Shown here: positions 5,817 to 11,125 of the stretch, piece by piece
Layout: each line of letters opens with the position of its first letter
How positions within the stretch are numbered: the stretch's first letter is position 1
NCBI GenBank assembly: GCA_031289165.1
Contig: JAITPZ010000092.1
Location: forward strand, 1 to 11,125
Origin: Synergistaceae bacterium
GTDB lineage: Bacteria > Synergistota > Synergistia > Synergistales > Aminobacteriaceae
Length of the DNA stretch: 11,125 bases
Reading direction: 5' to 3'
The notes under the pieces: generated by a model
Database searches by the model: none
Told to the model about the DNA's origin: nothing
What the model saw: only the letters and a program-made list of their open reading frames with translations
Program-made: the position numbers and the translations under genes

Positions 5817-6808
5817 GATTTCTCTCCCTCTTTCATGCTTCTCTTTCCTGTTTTTTGCATGTCCATAAAGTGCTTTAAGGCTCCGACCAGTCCAGCACTG
5901 TTGCCTAATTCAGCGAACCTGAGCGCGATTTTTTCCCTGAAGCGGGGGGCAAGCGTTCGTTCGAGGCACGCGTCGATTCGGGGACGCAAAAGATCCTGCG
6001 ACTGCGCGATTCCGCCCCCAACGACAAAAACGTCCGGCGCGAGAACGGCAAACAGCGTCGCTATGCCCTGCGCCAGATAAAAACACAGTTCATCCACGGC
6101 GCGAAGGGCTGTTTTGTTCCCCTCGCGCGCGCGTTCCACGATAAGACGACCGTTCAGGTCAGGCGGAGAATCGGTCGGGAAGTGCCCGGCGAGTTTCGCG
6201 CAGGCGCAGGCCAACGCCTGCGTCGAAGCCCGATTTTCCCAGTTGGACGGGAAAAATGGAATATGTCCCACCTCCATCGCGTCGAACCGGGTTCCGCGAT
6301 AAAGCCGTCCGTCGATCATAAAGGCTCCTCCGATGCCGGTCCCCACCGTAATGCAGGCCGCGTTCCGAAAACCTCGCGCCGCACCGCGCCAGCTCTCGCC
6401 CAGCAGGGCGCAGTTGACGTCATTTTCGACCTCCACGGGAAGACCGGCGCGTTTTTGCAGTTCCGCGCGCAGGGGCAACCCCCCGTAGTCTCCCACGGCT
6501 GTTCCGCTGTCAGGGAGGATTTCCCCCCGCCAGGGATCGACGATTCCCGCCGTCGAAACGCAGAGGGCGTGAAATACGTCGAATTTTCCTCCATGAAAAA
6601 TTTTATCGGATTTTCCACCAAGTTGCCCATTGGAAATTTCGAGGGAAAATTTCTCCGCGACGTTCTCCACGAGGCTCAGCAGAGCTTCCGCTCCCCGCGG
6701 AGCGGGATCCTCGCGGGTCGTCAGAATTTCCCCATTCCCGGTCAGAAGGCCTGTTTTAACGGCCGTCCCTCCAATATCGACGCAGAGGTAGCGTTTGGAT
6801 TCGGTCAC
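5813..6808 (-). CDS. ROK-family sugar kinase
   Basis: A 331-residue protein from GTG at 6806-6808. It has the ATP-binding VDIGGTAVKTG (10-20), catalytic Asp130 in VENDVNCALLGE (127-138), the second phosphate motif VGTGIGGAF (155-163), the ROK EVGH motif (179-182) and a C-terminal VVGGGI adenosine motif. It probably phosphorylates an amino sugar or hexose taken up by the neighbouring ABC transporter. The zinc-binding CxCGxxGCxE of typical ROK proteins is not intact: only ACACAK (200-205) is present. An extra segment of about 20 residues (roughly 57-78) precedes the CVSTAG strand. The open frame extends to 6898, but that part overlaps the upstream Gfo gene. GTG lies 1 base after that gene's stop, so it is the likelier start. 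It is probably a kinase rather than a repressor, since no N-terminal helix-turn-helix precedes the fold. Confidence 0.85.
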   Translation of the reverse strand: MTESKRYLCVDIGGTAVKTGLLTGNGEILTTREDPAPRGAEALLSLVENVAEKFSLEISNGQLGGKSDKIFHGGKFDVFHALCVSTAGIVDPWRGEILPDSGTAVGDYGGLPLRAELQKRAGLPVEVENDVNCALLGESWRGAARGFRNAACITVGTGIGGAFMIDGRLYRGTRFDAMEVGHIPFFPSNWENRASTQALACACAKLAGHFPTDSPPDLNGRLIVERAREGNKTALRAVDELCFYLAQGIATLFAVLAPDVFVVGGGIAQSQDLLRPRIDACLERTLAPRFREKIALRFAELGNSAGLVGALKHFMDMQKTGKRSMKEGEKS

Positions 6809-6809
6809 G

Positions 6810-7805
6810 TCAGTCGCCCCATCGATTGCGATAAGCCCGAAGGGCCACGCGGCTGGCGAGGTATCCGTCGCGGGCCGTGACGGGGAAAGGACGATCATTT
6901 TTTAAACAGTCCATGGCCGCCTCAAGCATGAGCTGCACTTTGTCTCCGCCGACTATCCATCCGGGCTGTTCGCCGTAAACGTCCATACGATCGCGGGTCA
7001 AATCTACGAAAAACGACCTTTTATCCCCCACCAGCATCATCGTCAGATTCCGGTCGCTGGGATATCGTTCGTGGCGCGACCAGCTGGAGTCCAACGTCAC
7101 GACGACGCCGTTTGCGTAACGATAATGCACATGAGAGACGTCATCCACTTCTATGTCGGGGTGCAGCTTTGTCCGCGCGATGCCCAGGACTTCTTCCGGT
7201 TCCGCCCCGACCATCCAGTTTGTCAGGTCGGCCACGTGAATCGTGTGATCCATCATGGATCCGCCGCCGGACAGATCCGGCCTGACGAAAAACCCTCCCG
7301 GCATTTTGCCGCAGTTTGTGGCGTATACCGCCCGAAGGTTCCCGAGAAGTCCCGCATCCAGGGCGGCTTTTGCCTCCAGGACAGGAACGGCGAAACGGTT
7401 GGGTAAAAGCGTCATACAGCGCCCTCCGTGTTTGTCGATCAGGTCAAGGAACCGGAGCATTTCCTCCTCGTCGGTTCCCAGAGGTTTTTCGCACAGCACG
7501 GCGATGCCTCGTCGGATCGCTTCTGAGGCCGGTTTCAGGTGAAGAGCGTTTTCATTGGCGACGATGACCGCGTCGGGCCGTTGTTCCTCGAAAAGCTCGC
7601 TCCAGCTTGAATACCCGGGGATACGATACGCTTCGCTGACCGCCGCTACCTGATCGGGGCGAGTGTCACTGATCCCCGCCAGTGACACTCCCGGAAAATT
7701 CCTCAGCCGATCCAGATACCCCGCTGCGTGAACGTGGGCCAAACCTGCCAGAGCGACCCTCAGCGTTGAGCCTGAGTTCAAATTATTTGACGTTGGCGAT
7801 GGCAT
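6810..7805 (-). CDS. Gfo/Idh/MocA-family oxidoreductase, AHVHA-type nucleotide site
   Basis: A 331-residue protein. After a 14-residue unstructured N-terminus, the first strand reads RVALAGLAHVHAAGYL (16-31): the usual glycine-rich loop is replaced by GLAHVHA, as seen in one branch of the family. The catalytic CEKPLG has Lys107, and GGGSMMDHTIHVADL (180-194) carries Asp186 and His190. It is expected to be an NAD(P)-dependent sugar or polyol dehydrogenase in the cytosol, with unknown substrate. The ATG at 7805 has a strong AGGAGG 8 bases upstream, although this makes it overlap the preceding gene by 23 bases, a sign of translational coupling. The coding sequence contains a perfect 10-base dyad (7661-7690) over codons for VSLAGISDTR. 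Confidence 0.86.
   Translation of the reverse strand: MPSPTSNNLNSGSTLRVALAGLAHVHAAGYLDRLRNFPGVSLAGISDTRPDQVAAVSEAYRIPGYSSWSELFEEQRPDAVIVANENALHLKPASEAIRRGIAVLCEKPLGTDEEEMLRFLDLIDKHGGRCMTLLPNRFAVPVLEAKAALDAGLLGNLRAVYATNCGKMPGGFFVRPDLSGGGSMMDHTIHVADLTNWMVGAEPEEVLGIARTKLHPDIEVDDVSHVHYRYANGVVVTLDSSWSRHERYPSDRNLTMMLVGDKRSFFVDLTRDRMDVYGEQPGWIVGGDKVQLMLEAAMDCLKNDRPFPVTARDGYLASRVALRAYRNRWGD
7661..7690. repeat. Perfect 10-base inverted repeat inside a coding sequence
   Basis: GAGTGTCACT (7661-7670), a 10-base loop, then AGTGACACTC (7681-7690). The arms pair perfectly and would form a stable stem-loop in the mRNA near the 5' end of the second Gfo gene. Each arm is also nearly self-palindromic (AGTG-x-CACT), so two smaller dyads are possible. 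Confidence 0.6.
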
Positions 7806-8622
7806 CTATTTTCCCTCCTGCGAGAGTCTGGGGTTTGAAGGTCTCGGCAGAGACTCGAATCGCCTGAATCGTCTTCAAATCTTCGAGCCATTCCTCAACG
7901 GAATAAGCAGGGCTCTTATTCTCTCGAAGGCGGAGAAGGAGCTCCATCCAGGCCGTTTCCACTCCATTCCATTCATCCAAACTGTCATCCAGGTTTGTTG
8001 CCGTAAGGCCTTCTTCTCCGTCGTGAATCAGGTTGCCCCTGCATCCGGAGTAATCGAAGGAAAAACGGGCCGCGAGTGACTCGCCGACATGACAGACCAC
8101 GCTGGCGATCGCTCCGTTTTTCAATGCGAGGCAGACCGTGAGAAAATCCGTTCCACTCGATCGTCCTGCGGGCGGCGTAGTGACATGGGTCGCGAAAACC
8201 TGCGAAGAATCTCCGAAAAAGCGCCTTATGAGAGCGATATCGTTCAACGCCAGACTCAGGGCATCCGACTTCATATCCAGCGTGTTGGTCATATTCTGCG
8301 TGCGGTGGTGGGTCACCGTGCCGATCTCGCCCAATTCACCACCGCGCACAATCCGCTCCAGGTGAAGGGAGCGAGGAGTCGACAGAAGAGGGGCGAAGGG
8401 GATGATTTTTCTCTCATATTCCCCCGCCAGCGCCTCCAGGGTGCTGTAAGACGTATCCGCTTCTATCGGCCAAACCACGCACAAACCTTTTTCCAGGGCT
8501 TTCCTGGCTGCGCATGTCATATCAGATATATCGAGCATTCTCACATGTTTTCTTTGATGATCACAGGGGAAAAAAACACCGTTCGGCAACGGATATTCTT
8601 CCAACGGAGGAAATTCTCTCAT
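7783..8622 (-). CDS. Short Gfo/Idh/MocA-like protein lacking the NAD-binding and catalytic motifs
   Basis: A 279-residue protein whose residues 38-102 align by eye with the second half of the Gfo Rossmann domain and the start of the C-terminal domain: ARKALEKGLCVVWPIEAD (39-56), then ERIVRGGELGEIGTV (89-103). The first beta-alpha-beta unit with the glycine loop is absent, with only about 50 residues before the EKP position instead of about 95-105. The EKP itself reads WPI, so the catalytic Lys is missing. The canonical DxGxHD is SLALND (123-128), losing Asp and His. The ATG at 8622 lies 14 bases after the permease stop, with AAAGGA upstream, so the short form is the designed start and not a frameshift. 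It is probably a non-catalytic partner of one of the other Gfo proteins, or a decayed enzyme. Confidence 0.7.
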   Translation of the reverse strand: MREFPPLEEYPLPNGVFFPCDHQRKHVRMLDISDMTCAARKALEKGLCVVWPIEADTSYSTLEALAGEYERKIIPFAPLLSTPRSLHLERIVRGGELGEIGTVTHHRTQNMTNTLDMKSDALSLALNDIALIRRFFGDSSQVFATHVTTPPAGRSSGTDFLTVCLALKNGAIASVVCHVGESLAARFSFDYSGCRGNLIHDGEEGLTATNLDDSLDEWNGVETAWMELLLRLRENKSPAYSVEEWLEDLKTIQAIRVSAETFKPQTLAGGKIDAIANVK

Positions 8623-8636
8623 GGCTTTTTCCTTTC

Positions 8637-9617
8637 TTACCAGGTTTTATCGGCGTGTTTTCCGTCCACGCGAACTTCGTCGGCCAGTTTTCGCGCGATA
8701 CGCGCGGCATCGGACCGCCTCAGGTGTCCGATCATTGCGCTGGTCAGAACGACAACCGTCACCAGATAGGGAATCATCAGGACAAACTGAGCGGGAAACC
8801 CCGTCGATTGCAGGCGAATGGCGACGGAGTCGCTGAACCCGAACACCAGACAGCCGAGACAGGCATAAAGCGGATTTCCCCCTCCAAAATTGGCCGCGGC
8901 AAGAGCCATAAATCCACGTCCGTTGGTCATGTTTTCCACAAACATGGAACTGTATCCCATTGAGAGGTGAGCCCCGGCCATTCCGGCAAATACTCCGGAC
9001 AGCAGGATTGCCGCCATTTTGGTTCGCCTGACGTCGATGCCCGCGGTCCGGGCCGCGGGCTCATGCAGGCCAACGCTGCGCAGGCGGAGCCCCGCCGAGG
9101 TTCGATAAAGTCCGTACCATACTCCCGCAACCAGCAGCGGAGCCAAGGGCTCGAACAGAGAATAGCTCGAAAACAGGCTCGCGGTAATGGGATTCCCCTC
9201 GGCGATGCTCAGCCGCAGAATCGGAAGCGTTACAGGTCTGTCGACCAGAAGCGCTCCCGACACATGAAACATCTGCTGCAGCAAAAAACGCGTGAGGCCC
9301 AGCGCCAGCATATTGACGGCAAATCCCGTGACGAAAATATGCGTGTTGTACTTCAGGTGTACAACACCGATTACGGCGGAAGCCAGCACTCCGGCGAGAA
9401 CGCTTGCCGCCAGACCCCAGATCCAGCTTCCTGAAACGTAGGCGGAGACGAATCCGAAATAAGCGCCGAAAAGCATGGTCCCCTCGATGCCTATGTTGGT
9501 AATGCCGCCCTGTCGGCTGACGACAGCCGCCATAGTCGCCAGAATGACCGGAGTCGACATGCGCAACGTGGCGTGCAGAAGGGAATAAGTGAAAATACTG
9601 CTCAGCATTTCCATCAC
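8637..9617 (-). CDS. ABC transporter inner-membrane permease, RbsC/Nup (BPD_transp_2) type, second subunit
   Basis: A 326-residue, strongly hydrophobic protein with the family hallmark GGITNIGIEGTMLFGAYFG (37-55), several further membrane helices, and a cytoplasmic-loop region around LRLRSVGLHEPAARTAGI. The length and motif match the NupQ/YufQ-like permease that pairs with a NupP-like partner in BmpA-dependent nucleoside or sugar importers. The GTG at 9617 overlaps the upstream permease stop as GTGA; an ATG at 9614 is an equally possible start under the same upstream GGGAAGGCGGG. With the upstream permease it would form the heterodimeric channel. The substrate is unknown, and the neighbouring enzymes suggest a sugar rather than a nucleoside. 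A GC-rich 8-base stem (9039-9046 with 9053-9060) lies in the coding sequence. Confidence 0.88.
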   Translation of the reverse strand: MMEMLSSIFTYSLLHATLRMSTPVILATMAAVVSRQGGITNIGIEGTMLFGAYFGFVSAYVSGSWIWGLAASVLAGVLASAVIGVVHLKYNTHIFVTGFAVNMLALGLTRFLLQQMFHVSGALLVDRPVTLPILRLSIAEGNPITASLFSSYSLFEPLAPLLVAGVWYGLYRTSAGLRLRSVGLHEPAARTAGIDVRRTKMAAILLSGVFAGMAGAHLSMGYSSMFVENMTNGRGFMALAAANFGGGNPLYACLGCLVFGFSDSVAIRLQSTGFPAQFVLMIPYLVTVVVLTSAMIGHLRRSDAARIARKLADEVRVDGKHADKTW

Positions 9618-10654
9618 TTCGTCCCGCCTTCCCGCCGCGAAAAACGGAAGCGGAAAAGGTTCTCCATGGTAAGGAAGATAATCAGGATGGCGATTAGTGT
9701 GTCGATCAGCGCCTTGGGGACGCCGGTGAACCGTTCCATTCCGAGGGCGCCGGTCTTGAGCGCGGCGATCATAAAGGAATAGACCGGCAGAAGCCAGAGG
9801 TTATTTTTGGAGATCAGGGCAGCCAACATTCCGTCAAACGCCACCCAGCCGGAGAAGCCGTCGATGATGTTGCCGTAGACTCCCAGCGTTTCGATGGAAC
9901 CGGCAAAACCGCCCACTGCTCCTGAGATCGCCGTCGCAAGAACAACAATCCGCCGCGTATCGAAGCCAATATAGTCCGTAAAAAAAGGATTGCCGCCTGT
10001 CGATCGCAACTTGAAACCCAAACGCGTTTTTTTGATCGCCCAGAAAACGACGATGTAAAGAGTCAGCGCCATAAAAAGGCCTGAATTGGCGCGGCTTGGC
10101 GGCATAAGGCGAGACAGCGCGGCCGATGGCAGGATGGGTACGGTCTGCGAGGCCGCCGATTTTGCCGACCATGGATTGACGATCATAAAGCTGGCGAACT
10201 GTATTGCCACGTAGTTGAACATAATTGTGCTGCACGATTCGTTGACCTGCCACCAGGCGCGCAACATTCCCGGTATTGTCGCCCAGATCGCTCCGGCAAA
10301 AATTCCCACCAGGAAACAGAGAGAGATGTGAAGATATGCGGGAAGCCCCGTGATCAAAAAACCGGCGCCGGCAGAAAAGAGGGCTCCCATGTAAAAACAT
10401 CCCTCGACTCCGATGTTGAAGTATCTGACCTGAGACGTAATGCAAAAGGCCAGACCGGTGAGCAGAACGGGGACCCACTTCTGCAACGTGGTCCCGAGGC
10501 TCAGCCGTCCGACGAAAGCCCCGCGGAAAAGCTCTCGAAAGGCCTCCTGAGGGTCATGCCCCAGGAGCGCGATAATGATGGCCCCGAGCATAAAGGGAAG
10601 CAGCAGAGACAAAATAAAATTGAGGCCGTAACTCAGATTTATTCGGCGATTCAT
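9614..10654 (-). CDS. ABC transporter inner-membrane permease, RbsC/Nup (BPD_transp_2) type, first subunit
   Basis: A 346-residue membrane protein. A first helix lies at about 8-30, a loop at about 31-60, and then the diagnostic RYFNIGVEGCFYMGALF region (about 77-93). Later come LRSTGGNPFFTDYIGFDTRR, the typical coupling-loop region, and C-terminal helices ending in a basic tail. This is the NupP/YufP-like partner, slightly longer than its companion, as usual for the pair. ATG at 10654 overlaps the ATPase stop as ATGA, so it is translationally coupled. It would work with the downstream permease and the two-domain ATPase. The lipoprotein or periplasmic binding protein is not in the window and is expected upstream, beyond the right edge. 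Confidence 0.88.
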   Translation of the reverse strand: MNRRINLSYGLNFILSLLLPFMLGAIIIALLGHDPQEAFRELFRGAFVGRLSLGTTLQKWVPVLLTGLAFCITSQVRYFNIGVEGCFYMGALFSAGAGFLITGLPAYLHISLCFLVGIFAGAIWATIPGMLRAWWQVNESCSTIMFNYVAIQFASFMIVNPWSAKSAASQTVPILPSAALSRLMPPSRANSGLFMALTLYIVVFWAIKKTRLGFKLRSTGGNPFFTDYIGFDTRRIVVLATAISGAVGGFAGSIETLGVYGNIIDGFSGWVAFDGMLAALISKNNLWLLPVYSFMIAALKTGALGMERFTGVPKALIDTLIAILIIFLTMENLFRFRFSRREGGTK

Positions 10655-11125
10655 GATTTAGCGCCCCCCATCATCAGGAGCCCCAACCGCTCGATGTCGA
10701 TGTTCTCGTTGAGGAGCTCGCCCGTAATACGTCCCTTGTAGAAAATAACGATGCGGTCCGACATGGCCAAAATCTCGTCGAGGTCGGTGCTGACCAGTAA
10801 AATGGAGACACCTCGCGCTTTGGCCTGATTCAGGATATCGCGGATGGATTGTATGGCTCCTACGTCGACACCTCGCGTTGGCTGACACGCGATCAGAAAC
10901 CCGTCTGCCGCGTCGATCTCGCGCGCCACAACAATTTTTTGCGCGTTACCTCCCGATAGAACGTCAACCCTGATCCCCGGATCAGATGGGCGGATATCGA
11001 AGGTCTCGATCAGGTTTTTGGCGTAATCGAAAATGGGGATCCTGTGCAAAATACCATTTCCGGAAAAACGTGGCTCATTGATGCGAGCGGCAAGAAGATT
11101 TTCGGCCAAAGTGAATTCTTTGTTC
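10651..11125 (-). CDS. Sugar/nucleoside ABC importer ATP-binding protein, C-terminal part, 5' end beyond right edge
   Basis: The frame is open to the window edge, so the gene continues beyond 11125; about 158 C-terminal residues are visible. They hold the ABC signature LSGGN, a modified Walker B GFLIACQP followed by TRGVDVGA (D-loop region), and VSTDLDEIL at the switch position, where Ser replaces the usual His. This is characteristic of the second nucleotide-binding domain of two-NBD importers of the RbsA/MglA/NupO type, which run to about 500 residues. A TTG-initiated frame at 11109 exists but would cut the domain and is not the true start. It powers import through the two permeases that follow, and it is the first visible gene of the operon. 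Confidence 0.88.
   Translation of the reverse strand, partial: NKEFTLAENLLAARINEPRFSGNGILHRIPIFDYAKNLIETFDIRPSDPGIRVDVLSGGNAQKIVVAREIDAADGFLIACQPTRGVDVGAIQSIRDILNQAKARGVSILLVSTDLDEILAMSDRIVIFYKGRITGELLNENIDIERLGLLMMGGAKS

Noticed and set aside
6809..6898. N-terminal extension of the ROK kinase from the ATG at 6898
   Set aside because: This stretch codes in another frame for the conserved C-terminus of the Gfo protein, and the ROK fold starts right after the GTG at 6808.
9039..9060. GC-rich 8-base hairpin in the permease gene as a terminator
   Set aside because: No T-run on either strand and it lies inside a GC-rich conserved coding region; chance pairing is likely.
10651..11109. Complete small ABC protein starting at TTG 11107-11109
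   Set aside because: The frame is open to the window edge with family-consistent residues (NKEFTLAENLL), so it is the C-terminal part of a larger ATPase.

Overview
The window has two contrasting parts. The right three quarters (about 3850-11125) are GC-rich and tightly packed, with every gene on the minus strand. The left quarter (about 1-2740) is visibly AT-richer and holds one intact plus-strand gene among broken pieces of mobile and accessory genes. The host looks like a bacterium, probably an anaerobe. A member of Synergistota or a related Firmicutes-like lineage would fit the NusG domain II fragment, the BmpA/Nup-type sugar or nucleoside importer, the DUF4143 ATPase and the mixed ATG/GTG/TTG starts, but no marker gene proves it.

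Right part, read in the direction of transcription (from 11125 down): the C-terminal part of a two-NBD ABC ATPase that enters from beyond the right edge, two RbsC/Nup-type inner-membrane permeases, three Gfo/Idh/MocA-fold proteins, a ROK-family sugar kinase, and a NagB-like sugar-phosphate isomerase/deaminase. The order is ATPase, permease, permease, short Gfo, Gfo, ROK, Gfo, NagB-like. Junctions are ATGA, GTGA or TTGA overlaps, one 23-base overlap, or gaps of 1-14 bases, so this is one operon. A 338-base AT-rich spacer follows, then a second, more canonical NagB (glucosamine-6-phosphate deaminase). Taken together, the operon would import an unidentified sugar or amino sugar, phosphorylate it, oxidise or epimerise it with the NAD(P)-dependent Gfo enzymes, and isomerise or deaminate it towards a fructose-6-phosphate-like product. 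The binding protein and the start of the operon lie outside the window.

Left part: a minus-strand fragment of a NusG domain II-like protein lies at the left edge. Its homology stops at a 329-base segment bounded by perfect 15-base inverted repeats (162-490). Next is an extended -10 promoter and a complete AAA ATPase with a C-terminal DUF4143 domain (667-1965). From 1966 to 2743 there is a graveyard on the minus strand: an unidentified open frame, a 30-codon relic like the C-terminal domain of YhcG/DUF1016 nucleases, and the frameshifted N-terminus of an ISL3-family transposase with its terminal GGCTCT end lying 4 bases from the nagB stop codon.

Most noteworthy are the short Gfo protein, which lacks both the dinucleotide-binding segment and the catalytic residues yet has its own ribosome binding site in the operon; the pairing of two different NagB-type enzymes with three Gfo proteins and a ROK kinase; and the evidence that the left flank has been repeatedly hit by insertion.
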